Positions 42,214 through 51,029 of a DNA stretch of 64,000 nt are shown here, piece by piece. The stretch is from CAWIJK01 sp963836375 (GTDB lineage: Bacteria; Actinomycetota; Acidimicrobiia; Acidimicrobiales; RAAP-2), in NCBI GenBank assembly GCA_963836375.1, contig CAWIJK010000004.1, positions 124,001 to 188,000 of the forward strand. The letters are read 5' to 3'. The position numbers and the translations under genes were made by a program. The notes beneath the pieces are model-generated. The model searched no databases. It was given only the letters and a program-made list of their open reading frames with translations, and was not told the DNA's origin. Numbering within the stretch: position 1 is the stretch's first letter; each line of letters begins with the position of its first letter.

Positions 42214-43546
42214 CGGCAGGCTCCAGGGTGATCTCGTCGAGTGTGGTCGGTCGCCCGTTGAGCCGGGTCGCCATGTCGAGGGAGCGCAGGACACAGCCGT
42301 CGACGTTCAGGTACTCGAAGGCCCCGAACCGCCCGTGGATGAAGACGCCCTGGCTCTCGGCCCAGTCGCGCACCACCTCGACGTGCTCCTCGTAGCCCAC
42401 GGTGTAGACGACGTAGCCCTGCTCGTAACGCTGGACGTCGGTGAGCACGGGCTCGTCGGATGCTCCGATGAGCCCGCGGGCGACCAGGCCGTCGATGACG
42501 TGTGCGGTCAGGTCGGCGTCGGAGCGCCCGAGCACCGGGTCGCCCGGCGCGGCGGTGATCTCCGCCTGGATGCTGAAGTGGCCCGGAGGGGCGTTCTCGG
42601 GCGAGAACACCGCCGGCCAGCTGGCCCGGTTCACGAGGAACTCCGGCTCGGGGAAGTAAGCCGCCGTGTACTGCTCCTCGTCGACCCCTTCGAACCCGAG
42701 GGTCACCGCCACGATCGGGTTCACCTGCAGCGACCCGATCGCCCCTTGGACCGCCTCGGGGGCCCCGCCGACCAGGTCCACCAGGACCGGCATGGGCGCG
42801 GTGCACACCACCCGGTCGAACCGCTCGGTGCCCGAGGCGCTGATGACGTCCACCCCGTCGTCGGCCCGGCGCAGGCCGAGCACCGCCGTCGAGAGCCGGA
42901 CCGTCCCCGCCGGGAGCAGCTCGGCCCACGCCGCCGGGATCGCCTCGTACCCGCCCCGCTCGGGGTAGTGGAAGAAGAGCTGGTGGAGGTAGCCCTCGGT
43001 CGAGATGCCGAGGGCACCTTTGACCACGTCTTGGGGGGGCGGCTGGGGGATCCGCTCGGACCAGGTCATGGAAAGCTCCTCGAGGGGGACGTTCCAGACC
43101 TTCTCGTTGTACGGGCGGAAGTACGAGTCGGTCATCCCGGCGCCGAAGACGCCCAGGAACCACTCGGCCAGGTTCGACGGGTGCTCGGCCAGCCCGGCGT
43201 GTTCGTTGAACAAAAAGTCCAGCAGGAGCCGGTTGCGGAGCTCGTCGGGCAGGCCGGCCAGATCGTTCTCGATGGGGTACTTGGCGAGGCGCCCGCCGAG
43301 GGCCACCCGGTTGTTGCGTTTGGAGCGGTGCACGTTGCCCCGGAGGCTGTCGACCATGAACGAGAGGACCTCGGCATTGCGGGAGAACATGATGTGCGGG
43401 CCCCGGTCGAAGGTGAACCCCTGGCGCACGGTCGACGCGCAGTGGCCGGCCGGGCGGTCGGTGGCCTCGTAGACGACGACGTCACCGTCCAAGAGGAGGG
43501 CCAGGGAGAGGCCGCTGGCCCCCGCACCGATGACCGCTGTCCTCAT
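42200..43546 (-). CDS. FAD-dependent amine-oxidase-fold protein, UDP-galactopyranose mutase-like
   Basis: A 448-residue flavoprotein with the dinucleotide-binding start MRTAVIGAGASGLSLALLL and an FAD arginine-type region (VRQGFTFDRGPHIMFS). The segment GMTDSYFRPYNEKVWNVPLEEL resembles the Glf/UGM substrate lobe, and the end HGRFGAFEYLNVDGCVLRSLDMA is typical of protoporphyrinogen-oxidase/UGM-like folds. UGM converts UDP-galactopyranose to UDP-galactofuranose for wall glycans, which would suit this locus, but the protein is longer than classical Glf and may act on another sugar nucleotide. GAGGA precedes the ATG. Confidence 0.8.
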   Translation of the reverse strand: MRTAVIGAGASGLSLALLLDGDVVVYEATDRPAGHCASTVRQGFTFDRGPHIMFSRNAEVLSFMVDSLRGNVHRSKRNNRVALGGRLAKYPIENDLAGLPDELRNRLLLDFLFNEHAGLAEHPSNLAEWFLGVFGAGMTDSYFRPYNEKVWNVPLEELSMTWSERIPQPPPQDVVKGALGISTEGYLHQLFFHYPERGGYEAIPAAWAELLPAGTVRLSTAVLGLRRADDGVDVISASGTERFDRVVCTAPMPVLVDLVGGAPEAVQGAIGSLQVNPIVAVTLGFEGVDEEQYTAAYFPEPEFLVNRASWPAVFSPENAPPGHFSIQAEITAAPGDPVLGRSDADLTAHVIDGLVARGLIGASDEPVLTDVQRYEQGYVVYTVGYEEHVEVVRDWAESQGVFIHGRFGAFEYLNVDGCVLRSLDMATRLNGRPTTLDEITLEPADAAP

Positions 43547-43654
43547 AGCCGGTTCCTCACCATTCGCGCGGGCGACCCCGGGGCCGACCTCCGATGACCC
43601 GTAGAACGTAGCCGAGCGGGTCGGGTCCCCCGTCCGCCCCGGTGCCGGGCGAGA

Positions 43655-44368
43655 TCAGGGCACGTGCCCGCTCAGGTGGGCCTCGAGGTCGGCCAGGCCC
43701 CCGGTCGACCCCACTTCGTAGAAGCGTTCGGTGACCACCGCCGCGGCCATCTGGCCCCGGGCGGCCAGGGTCCCGTAGACGGTGGCCAGGTCGGCCACCG
43801 AACCGGCCGGGACGAGCTCGTCGACCACCCGGCGCTCGAGCACCGACAACCCGTAGTCGATGTAGTGCATCTCGGGGGGCGGTTCGGCCAGGCCCTTCTC
43901 GTAGCGGACCACCCGGCTGCCCTCGAGCACGGCGTTGCTCTTGTCGAAACGCCCCGAGTTGTCATAGACGGTCATCAGGGCGGGCAAGCCGGCGGCGACG
44001 AACGACTGCTCCACTGCAGAGAAATCGATCGGCAGGTACGAGTCGCCGTAGAGCACGAAGAACCGTTCGTCCAGGAGCCCCAGTGCCGAGGCCAGCCTGA
44101 CCGCTCCCCCGGTGCCCCGCAGCCGGTCACCCTCCTCGGCGTAGGCCACGGTGAGGCCCCAGCGGCGACCGTCCCCCACGAAGTCGCGGACCATCGAGCC
44201 CAGGTGGCCGGTGGAGAGCACCACCTCGGTCACCCCCTGGCGCTCGAGCCAGCGCAGCTGCCAGTCGGCGAAGGGATGGCCGGCCACGGGGAGGAGGGCC
44301 TTGGGCAACCGTTCGGTGGCGGGCCGCATCCGGGTCCCGAGGCCACCGGCCAGGATGAGGCACTGCAC
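43655..44368 (-). CDS. Nucleotidyltransferase, D-glycero-D-manno-heptose-1-phosphate guanylyltransferase (HddC)-like
   Basis: A 237-residue pyrophosphorylase: MQCLILAGGLGTRMRPATERLPKALLPVAG with both the glycine loop and the conserved lysine, then FFVLYGDSYLPIDF and HYIDYGLSVLERRVV. It lacks the beta-helix tail of bifunctional enzymes, which fits HddC/RfbF-type proteins. The neighbouring GHMP kinase and SIS isomerase make GDP-heptose formation the best guess: the kinase product, heptose-1,7-bisphosphate, would lose a phosphate (the phosphatase gene was not seen) and be activated here. A mannose or glucose substrate remains possible. Confidence 0.82.
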   Translation of the reverse strand: MQCLILAGGLGTRMRPATERLPKALLPVAGHPFADWQLRWLERQGVTEVVLSTGHLGSMVRDFVGDGRRWGLTVAYAEEGDRLRGTGGAVRLASALGLLDERFFVLYGDSYLPIDFSAVEQSFVAAGLPALMTVYDNSGRFDKSNAVLEGSRVVRYEKGLAEPPPEMHYIDYGLSVLERRVVDELVPAGSVADLATVYGTLAARGQMAAAVVTERFYEVGSTGGLADLEAHLSGHVP

Positions 44369-44371
44369 AGG

Positions 44372-45352
44372 TCAGTCCCGGGTCAAGAGCGTGGACCCGT
44401 CGTGGTCGAAGCTGAACCGGACCTCGCTCAACCCCTCGTCGACCATGCAGGAACGGAGGGCGTCCTGATCATTGGCGTAGAAGAGGAGGAACCCGCCGGC
44501 GCCCGCCCCGACCAGTTTGCCCCCCAGTGCCCCGTTCGCCATCGCCAGGTCGTACCAGCGGTTGACGTTGTCGTTGGACATGACGGCCGAGCGCTTCTTC
44601 TTGTGCTGCCAGTGCTGGTGCATGATCGACGCGAACTCCTGGGTGTCGCCCGCCTCCAGAGCCTCCCGGCTGGCGATCCCGAGCTCCTTGACGGTGTGCA
44701 GGTTGGCGATCATCTCGCCGTCTCGGTGCTCGGAGCGGTGGCGCTGCTCCTCGAGGACCCGGTCGGCGTCACGCGAATAGCCGGTGAAGAACAGCATGAG
44801 GTGCTCTTCGAGGTCGTGAAGGGTCTCGGTCGAGACCATGAGCGGGTTGACCCTCACCGAGCCCCCCGGCTCGAAGTCGAAGGCCGTCAACCCGCCGTAG
44901 GCCGCGATGTACTGGTCCTGCTTGCCGACCGGCCGGCCCAGCCGGTCGATCTCGATGGTGCAGGCCTCCGACGCCAGGTTTCCCGCCGTCACGTGGCTGC
45001 GGTTGAACGCGTGGATCGCCCGCAGGAGGCCCACCGTGAAGGCCCCCGAGGAGCCCAGGCCGGTGCCGGCGGGGATGTCGGCCACGCTGACCAACTCGAT
45101 GCCCGAGGCCACGCCGTGCAGCAGGAGGGACTCGCGAACGAGCGGGTGCTCGATGTCGTCGATCTTCTGGACCTGCTCGATCGCCGAGTACTTGAGGAAG
45201 TAGCCGGGGGTGAAGGTCTGGTTAATAGCGATGTAGATGTAGCGGCTGATGGCGGCCGAGATGACGAAACCCCCGAACTCCTCGTAGTAGGACGGGAGAT
45301 CGGTGCCGCCACCGCCGAGGGTGATCCGCAGCGGCGTCCTGGTGATGATCAC
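44372..45352 (-). CDS. GHMP sugar kinase, D-glycero-D-manno-heptose-7-phosphate kinase (HddA)-like
   Basis: About 326 residues from GTG 45352 (VIITRTPLRITLGGGGTDLPSYY). The opening TPLRITLGGGGTDLP is the hallmark of the HddA/fucose kinase branch. The ATP motif is IPAGTGLGSSGAFTVG and the C-terminal loop GALGGKLVGAGAGGFLLFY. HddA phosphorylates D-glycero-alpha-D-manno-heptose 7-phosphate at C1. Its place between the HddC-like nucleotidyltransferase (4 bp downstream) and a transaldolase supports a heptose pathway. A kinase for another sugar cannot be excluded. Confidence 0.86.
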   Translation of the reverse strand: MIITRTPLRITLGGGGTDLPSYYEEFGGFVISAAISRYIYIAINQTFTPGYFLKYSAIEQVQKIDDIEHPLVRESLLLHGVASGIELVSVADIPAGTGLGSSGAFTVGLLRAIHAFNRSHVTAGNLASEACTIEIDRLGRPVGKQDQYIAAYGGLTAFDFEPGGSVRVNPLMVSTETLHDLEEHLMLFFTGYSRDADRVLEEQRHRSEHRDGEMIANLHTVKELGIASREALEAGDTQEFASIMHQHWQHKKKRSAVMSNDNVNRWYDLAMANGALGGKLVGAGAGGFLLFYANDQDALRSCMVDEGLSEVRFSFDHDGSTLLTRD

Positions 45353-45380
45353 CGTGCGGCCCGCCCCTTGGGGACCGTCC

Positions 45381-46097
45381 TCACAGGAGGAAGCCCGAAT
45401 GGCGGGCGTCGTCGTGGAACATCCGGACCGTGTCGAGGGACACCTCGTCGAGTCCGCGCCCGAGGCCGGCCAGCTTCGCCAAGAGCGCGTGGGTGACCGT
45501 GATGATGTGGCACCCGATCTCGTCGGCCTGGACCACGTTGAGGATCTCACGGGGACTGGCCCACAGCAGCTCGAGGGCGGGGTTTGGGGCCAGGATCCCG
45601 AGGGCATCTCGCATGAGCGGCACCGGGTCACGCCCGGTGTCGGCGATCCTTCCGGCGAAGACCGACACGATGGCTCCCGGGCTGGGGGCCAGGGCCTCGG
45701 CCACCGTCGCCACCTGGTCGAGCGAGAGGAGCGCGGTCACGTTCAGTCGGAGGCCCTCGGCCGAGAGCTCACGGATGAGGGGTCCGCAACTGCGCCCGTC
45801 GGTGTCGGTGACCGGGATCTTCACGTAGACGTTCTCGCCCCAGCCGGCGATGAGCCGGGCTTGGCGGGCCATCTCGGTCGGCTCGTCGGCGAAGACCTCC
45901 AGCGAGAGCGGCCGGTCGGGCACGTGCTCGAGCACCTTGCGGGAGAAGCCCTCGTAGTCGGTGACCCCCGACTGGCGCATCAGGGTCGGGTTGGTCGTGA
46001 AGCCGGCGATGTTCGGGTCCCGGGCCAGCTCCAAGATGCCGTCGAGGTCGGCACCGTCGGCGAACACCTTGATGCGCAGTGCACGCGTTCCGGTCAA
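45381..46097 (-). CDS. Transaldolase-family protein
   Basis: About 238 residues. The first codon is probably TTG 46097 (LTGTRALRIKVFADGADL), with AGAGGAG eight bases upstream. The protein has IAGFTTNPTLM, the Schiff-base lysine in NVYVKIPVTD, LNVTALLSLDQ and VSVFAGRIADTGRDP, as in short transaldolases and fructose-6-phosphate aldolases. Located inside the heptose cassette, it could make sedoheptulose 7-phosphate, the substrate of the SIS isomerase encoded two genes upstream. That link is inference; the fold and the active-site lysine are clear. Confidence 0.87.
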   Translation of the reverse strand: MTGTRALRIKVFADGADLDGILELARDPNIAGFTTNPTLMRQSGVTDYEGFSRKVLEHVPDRPLSLEVFADEPTEMARQARLIAGWGENVYVKIPVTDTDGRSCGPLIRELSAEGLRLNVTALLSLDQVATVAEALAPSPGAIVSVFAGRIADTGRDPVPLMRDALGILAPNPALELLWASPREILNVVQADEIGCHIITVTHALLAKLAGLGRGLDEVSLDTVRMFHDDARHSGFLL

Positions 46098-46294
46098 CCT
46101 CGAACTCCTCTCTCGGCGGGCCCGGATCGCCCATCGGTCCGGACGGGCGGGGCCCCCAGGCCGCCCGGGCGGGCGGGGCCCGGTCCGGGCGGGGCCGTCC
46201 AACGGTCTCGGGGCCCCGACACGAGGTTCAATTGTCCCATAGGGCACTGCCGAGTGCCACCACCGCGCAGGCGCTGGACCAGGGACGACGGACC
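46098..46294. other. Intergenic region before the transaldolase gene
   Basis: Very G/C-rich with repeated GGGCGGGG-type blocks; no gene is supported. A small A/T-rich island (about 46220-46245) could hold a promoter for the transaldolase/kinase/nucleotidyltransferase unit. Confidence 0.4.
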
Positions 46295-47293
46295 TCAGGT
46301 GAGCTTGCCGGCCCGGGCGTCGTCCAGCATCGACTCGAGCGAAGCCCGCAGGGCGGCGCGGGACCCCAGCTGGTTGGCCCACCCCAGTCCCCGGATCCTG
46401 TCGGTGGCGATCCGCACGACCGGCACGTCGCCCTTCCAGCCCCGGGTCCCCCCGGTGTAGGCGAACCGGGTCGAACCGGCCTCGAGCCCCAGGACCTCCA
46501 TGGCCAGGCCGGCGATCTCGGTGACCGTGATGTAGTCGCCGGTGGCGACGTTGAAGGCGGCGAACGGCCGGGGCGCCCGTTCGGCCGCCAAGAGCACTGC
46601 AGCGACGACGTCGCTCACGTGGATGTAGGACTTCGACTGGGAGCCGTCGCCCAGGATCTGCAGTTCGGCCGGGTCGTCCAGCAGCCGGCGCACGAAGTCG
46701 AAACCCACGCCGTGGGTCTGGTGGGGCCCGACCACGTTGCCGAAACGGAAGGCGCAGCCGATGTGGTCGAACATGTAGCAGTAGGAGGCGATCAGGGCCT
46801 CGCCGGCCAGCTTGCTGGCGCCGTAGGTCGAGACCGGGATCAGCGGTCCGTGGTCCTCGGTGGCCTCGAGCTCCCCGAGGTCCCCGTAGACGCCGCTCCC
46901 CGACGCGTAGAGGATCCGCTGGGTGCCCGAGCGCCGGGCGGCCTCGACGACGTGGTGGGTCAGCAGCGTGCCCTCGTCGAAGTCCACCGAGGGCTCGGTC
47001 ATGGCCCGGGCGATGTCGGGGTTGGAGGCCAGGTGGATCACCGTCTCGTGACCGGCCATGGCCCGGGTCAACCCCTCGAGGTCGTGCACGTCGGCCTCGA
47101 CGACCTCGAACCGGCCGTCGGCCGCATGCGGCTCGAGGTGCCAGTGGCGGCCCGACGAGAAATTGTCGTAGACGGTGACCCGCTCGGTCGCCGGGTCGCC
47201 CAGCAGCCGGTCCACGAAGTGGCTCCCGATGAAACCGGCACCGCCCACGATGCAAGCCCGCCGGACCGGGCCGGTCGCCGGGTCGCCGCTCAC
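46295..47293 (-). CDS. NAD-dependent epimerase/dehydratase in the heptose cassette
   Basis: About 332 residues from GTG 47293, sharing bases with the SIS gene's stop. It shows CIVGGAGFIGSHFVDRLL, YASGSGVYGDLGE and YGASK as catalytic Tyr/Lys, then FGNVVGPHQTHGVGFDFVRR and GDGSQSKSYIHVSDVV. It belongs to the UDP-glucose 4-epimerase-like extended SDRs. It could act on the GDP- or UDP-linked sugar made by its neighbours, for example epimerisation or oxidation of a GDP-heptose, but the substrate is not readable. It is translationally coupled to the isomerase gene. Confidence 0.85.
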   Translation of the reverse strand: MSGDPATGPVRRACIVGGAGFIGSHFVDRLLGDPATERVTVYDNFSSGRHWHLEPHAADGRFEVVEADVHDLEGLTRAMAGHETVIHLASNPDIARAMTEPSVDFDEGTLLTHHVVEAARRSGTQRILYASGSGVYGDLGELEATEDHGPLIPVSTYGASKLAGEALIASYCYMFDHIGCAFRFGNVVGPHQTHGVGFDFVRRLLDDPAELQILGDGSQSKSYIHVSDVVAAVLLAAERAPRPFAAFNVATGDYITVTEIAGLAMEVLGLEAGSTRFAYTGGTRGWKGDVPVVRIATDRIRGLGWANQLGSRAALRASLESMLDDARAGKLT

Positions 47294-47883
47294 ATCGACT
47301 CCCACTTGGTGGCGTTGCGGGCCAGGGCCGGGTGGCTCACGAGGAGGTGCCAGACGACGGCGCAAAGGCCCTCGGTGTGGGGGGTCACGCGATCGGGGAA
47401 CATCGGCGGGATGACGACACAGGCGTCGGCGGCCTGGGCGGTGAAACCGCCGTCCCGGCCGACGACCCCGAAGACGGCTGCACCTCGCTCCCGGGCCAGT
47501 TCGAGCGCCCGCACGATGTTGGTCGAGACCCCCCGCACTTCGTCACCGCCTCCGACCGAGAACACCAGCACACCGTCGGTGGGAGCCAGTCGTGATCCCC
47601 GCAACCACTCGACCAGCGTGGTCTCCCATCCCTCGTCGTTGGCCCTCGCCGTGAGCTCGGAGACATTGTCGGTGGGGGTGTAGGCCTCGAATCCGCACAG
47701 CTTGCGGAAGTCGTTCACCGCGTGTGAGGCGTGGCCGGCCGACCCCCCAACCCCGAGGATGAAGAGTCGCCCCCCCTTATCGCGGACCGCCGCCAGGCCG
47801 GTGGCGCACCGCTCGACAGCCCCCGGGTCGATGGCGTCGACGATGCGGACGGTCTCGGCAAGGAATTGTTCGGAGAAGGTCAT
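47290..47883 (-). CDS. SIS-domain phosphosugar isomerase, GmhA-like
   Basis: A 197-residue SIS protein: GRLFILGVGGSAGHASHAVNDF (phosphate-binding GGSA loop), TDNVSELTARANDEGWE, VFSVGGGDEVRGVSTNIVRALELARE and a C-terminal helix with HTEGLCAVVWHLL. The length and motif order match phosphoheptose isomerase GmhA, which turns sedoheptulose 7-phosphate into D-glycero-D-manno-heptose 7-phosphate. It is the first gene of the cassette and is coupled to the epimerase gene. GGGAGG is 12 bases before the ATG, a rather long spacing. GmhA-like function is likely; a related SIS sugar isomerase is the alternative. Confidence 0.85.
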   Translation of the reverse strand: MTFSEQFLAETVRIVDAIDPGAVERCATGLAAVRDKGGRLFILGVGGSAGHASHAVNDFRKLCGFEAYTPTDNVSELTARANDEGWETTLVEWLRGSRLAPTDGVLVFSVGGGDEVRGVSTNIVRALELARERGAAVFGVVGRDGGFTAQAADACVVIPPMFPDRVTPHTEGLCAVVWHLLVSHPALARNATKWESM

Positions 47884-48111
47884 CGAGCGCTGGTGCCTCC
47901 CGGGGAGTGAGGGCTGCGGCAGGCGTGAGGGACCCCGCATGCCAAAGCGGGTCGGCCCGCCGGGCCGCCAGCATGGCACAGGGCCCCGACACGGCGCACC
48001 ATCGGTTCCGGGGCACGGCATCGAACGATGCTGGATGCCGTCGTCGCACGATGGCTCCTTCGGACCACTACCCCGCGATCCTGCTGGCTCAAAGGCATGT
48101 TCCTTCCTGAG

Positions 48112-48117
48112 TAATCT
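48112..48117 (+). promoter_or_regulatory. -10 box of the GT-C-like membrane protein gene
   Basis: TAATCT, seven bases, then ATG 48125. This decides the start inside a longer open frame. Confidence 0.6.
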
Positions 48118-48124
48118 TGGACCC

Positions 48125-49780
48125 ATGGCGCAACCCGCGACGGCCTCGGTGGTCGAAGCGCCGAGGCCGCCGGCACCCGAGGGCGCCCAGCCGAAAGACG
48201 AACCGGCTGGTCAGCAGAGTGCACGATCCCGCGGCGCGCATCGGCGCTCGTCGGCGACCCGTCCCTGCGATTCGCTCATCGCCGGGGCGCTTGCCATCTA
48301 TGCGATCGCCGTCTGGTTGCCCTACGAGCTCCATGCGACGTTTCAGCTCGACGACTTCACCCTGAGCGAGCACTTCTTGCTCGGCACCCCGCTCCCGAGC
48401 TACCGCCCGGGGTTCATCGTCGTGATGCAGGCCGCCGGGCGGGCGTTCGGCGACCATCCCCTTGGTTACTACGTCACGTTGGCGTTCATGATGGGGGCAT
48501 TGGCGGTGTTGCTCTTCCTCGCCCTGCGCCAGTTGGGGTTGGCCACGGTGCCGTCGGTGATCGCCGGTGCGGCCGTGGTCGCCTATCCCCGGGCCGACTC
48601 AATCGGCCTGTGGTGGACGGGCAGCCAGATGGGCATCGCGCTCTGCCTCGGGCTCTTGTCGGCACTCCTCGGTGCCATGTGGGTCCGACGGACGGGTAGA
48701 TCGCTTCTTCTCCTGTTGGGGAGCCTGGCGGCTCTCGCCGCCTGCATCCTCACCTACGAGGCGATGTTCCCTGTCTTCCTGCTGGCCCTCTGTCTTTCAC
48801 CACTGTCACCGAACTTCCGTCGCAGCGCCGTCAAGGGGGGGCTCGACCTGGTGGCGGCGATCGCATCGGTCGTCGTGATGTTGCACCTGGCGGCAGCTAA
48901 CCAGCAGAAGCGCCCGGTGAACTCCTATCCCGGCCGGGCGGTCCACTTGGCGGCCGACGGCTGGCGTGCCCTCTTCGTCCACGGCTTCTACCGGCCGACC
49001 GTCATCGGGGCGATCGCCGTGATCGCTCTGGTGGTCGGCATTGTCGTGCTCCTGCTCATCGCCGGGACCACCGATCGACTGATAAATTTCGAATCCTGGC
49101 CCCGACTTCTGATGGCGGTCCCCCTCCTGCTCGCCGCGACTTTCGTCTCCTGGGTGGCGTACGTCCCGGCGAACGACTGGTATGACCCGCTTCTTACGAA
49201 TATTGGGAACCACGTCAATGCGCTGGCGCAGGTGTTCCTCATTACGGCGGCAGCCGCCGTGATCTGGCTGCTGAGCCGTTTGGTCACCGCCCCGTTCCGC
49301 ACCCCGATCTTGGCAACGATCGTCGCCACGGCGGTTGGCGTCGTGGTTCTCAGTGGTTTCGTCGGACAGGTCCGCAGCGATCAGGCTCAGTTCTCGGTCG
49401 CGTCCGTGCAGCGAACGGCGATCCTCGACGAGCTGCACCGCCTCCTGCCGCATCCGGTTGGCGGTGACGAGATCCTCGTTGGCGACTACCACCTGTTCTC
49501 TGGGTCGGAGTGGGTCGACGTGCTTGAGACCGACTGGGACACCGACGCCGCCGTGCAGAGTCTGTACGACAACGGTGCCCTCAACGCCGACCCCCTGCTT
49601 CCTGGGGCCGTCTGCCGCCCGTCTGGATTGGCCCAACCCATTTACGGGAACGCGACGGTCACCTACGCCCAGCTGCAGATCCTCGATGTCGCCCGTGGCC
49701 GCGTCGTGACGCTCGACAGCCAACTCGAGTGCCAGCTTGAACTCCCAAGCCTCCTGGCCCAGACCACTCCGCCGCCCTAA
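48125..49780 (+). CDS. Polytopic membrane protein, GT-C glycosyltransferase-like
   Basis: About 551 residues. After a disordered Pro/Ala-rich N-terminus of about 50 residues there are ten or so hydrophobic helices (IAGALAIYAIAVWLPYEL, LGYYVTLAFMMGALAVLLFL, VIGAIAVIALVVGIVVLLLI and others). The first extracytoplasmic loop has FQLDDFTLSEHF, an acidic pair in the place where GT-C enzymes carry their catalytic Asp. The C-terminal 150 residues are soluble and probably periplasmic. It may transfer a sugar from a polyprenyl-phosphate donor. Family assignment is tentative. The codons are less G/C-biased than in the surrounding genes. Confidence 0.72.
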   Translation: MAQPATASVVEAPRPPAPEGAQPKDEPAGQQSARSRGAHRRSSATRPCDSLIAGALAIYAIAVWLPYELHATFQLDDFTLSEHFLLGTPLPSYRPGFIVVMQAAGRAFGDHPLGYYVTLAFMMGALAVLLFLALRQLGLATVPSVIAGAAVVAYPRADSIGLWWTGSQMGIALCLGLLSALLGAMWVRRTGRSLLLLLGSLAALAACILTYEAMFPVFLLALCLSPLSPNFRRSAVKGGLDLVAAIASVVVMLHLAAANQQKRPVNSYPGRAVHLAADGWRALFVHGFYRPTVIGAIAVIALVVGIVVLLLIAGTTDRLINFESWPRLLMAVPLLLAATFVSWVAYVPANDWYDPLLTNIGNHVNALAQVFLITAAAAVIWLLSRLVTAPFRTPILATIVATAVGVVVLSGFVGQVRSDQAQFSVASVQRTAILDELHRLLPHPVGGDEILVGDYHLFSGSEWVDVLETDWDTDAAVQSLYDNGALNADPLLPGAVCRPSGLAQPIYGNATVTYAQLQILDVARGRVVTLDSQLECQLELPSLLAQTTPPP

Positions 49781-49900
49781 GAGGGCTCCTCCCAATCCTC
49801 CCCAGGGCCTGCCGGCCGCGTTCATCCCTTTGAGCGGGTTGGCCGGACGTCCACCGATGATCACCGGTGCAACCGTTTCGGGACAAGTAGAAAGGTCACA

Positions 49901-50993
49901 ATGTCGATCAAAGAATCGGTGAGCGCCAAACTCGAACGGCTGATCCGTCGGTCGATGGCAGATGAGGCGTCGAGATCCGAGGAGACCAATGCCGAGCTGC
50001 GGGCACTGCGCGACACCGTGGCGAACCTGCATCGGGAGGTCTTCGAATGGTGCGGTGACCTGGCCGCCCGCTCGGGCGAGATCATGGCCCGCACGAACGA
50101 GCTCGCCGTTCGCTGTGACGATCTGGCCCACCGCCAACAGGAGCTGGTCGACAACTACCGCTCCTTGCCCTCGGCGATCGAGTCGTTGGATCAGAAGAAC
50201 ACCGAAGCACTCAGCGAGCTCCGAGAGATCGCCGTCGCCGTTTTCGATGACGTTCCGGCGCTGGTCCAGCGTCTTTACGCTGTCCGCGGCTCGGCGGAGT
50301 ACTGGGCCGCCTTCTCGGAGCCCCGACCTCTGGTGACCGTGACGATCGCCACCTACAACCGGGCCAAGATCCTGTGTGAACGCACGATTCCCTCCGTGCT
50401 GGCCCAGACGTACGACAACTTCGAGGTGGTTATCGTGGGTGACGGTTGTGACGAGGAGACCGAGGAGCGCCTCGCTGCATTCTCGGACCCTCGCATCCGA
50501 TTCATCAATCTCCCTTACCGGACCCCCTATCCGAGCGAGCCACGTCGACGCTGGGAAGTGGCCGGCGGTCCCGGCAAGAACCTGGCGGCCGAGCTCGCCA
50601 GGGGCCACTGGTTGGCGCTCATCGATGACGACGACGAATTCAGTCCGGACCACATCGAGGTGCTGGTCGACGAGGCCCTCAGGGGACGCCACGAGATGGT
50701 CTGCGGCCGCATGCTGGTCATGGCCGACAAGGCCATCGACCACAACCGGGTCATCGGCACCTTCCCCCCCAGCCACGGTGAATTCAATTTCGATGAATTC
50801 CCTGGTGATGCGGGCCCTGCGTTTCTTCACCTTCGACCTGAATTCGTGGGTGCTCGACGAGGCCAGCGACTGGCAGCGTTGCCGGAGGATGCTGGAGGCC
50901 GGAGTGAATGTCGGCTGGGTCGAGGACATCCTCGGAACGGTGTATCCCACCGGGCCGAGGAAGGAGAAGGGGGACGGAACCCAGACGTCCTGA
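49901..50993 (+). pseudogene. GT2 glycosyltransferase with N-terminal coiled coil, frameshifted
   Basis: From ATG 49901 (MSIKESVSAKLERLIRR) a coiled coil of about 120 residues is followed by a family 2 domain: LVTVTIATYNRAKILCERTIP, VIVGDGCDEETEERLAAF and WLALIDDDDEFSPDHIEVL (DDD metal site). After HGEFNFDEF the frame is lost at CCC (50800-50802). Removing one C gives EFLVMRALRFFTF and continues through VGWVEDILGTVYPTGPRKEKGDG to the stop at 50993. Uncorrected, the frame runs to 51052 with unlikely sequence. The catalytic part lies before the break. It may be a sequencing slip. Confidence 0.8.
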
Positions 50994-51029
50994 GGGATGG
51001 TCCGGCGGGCAAGCCCAACAGCGGTGCGA

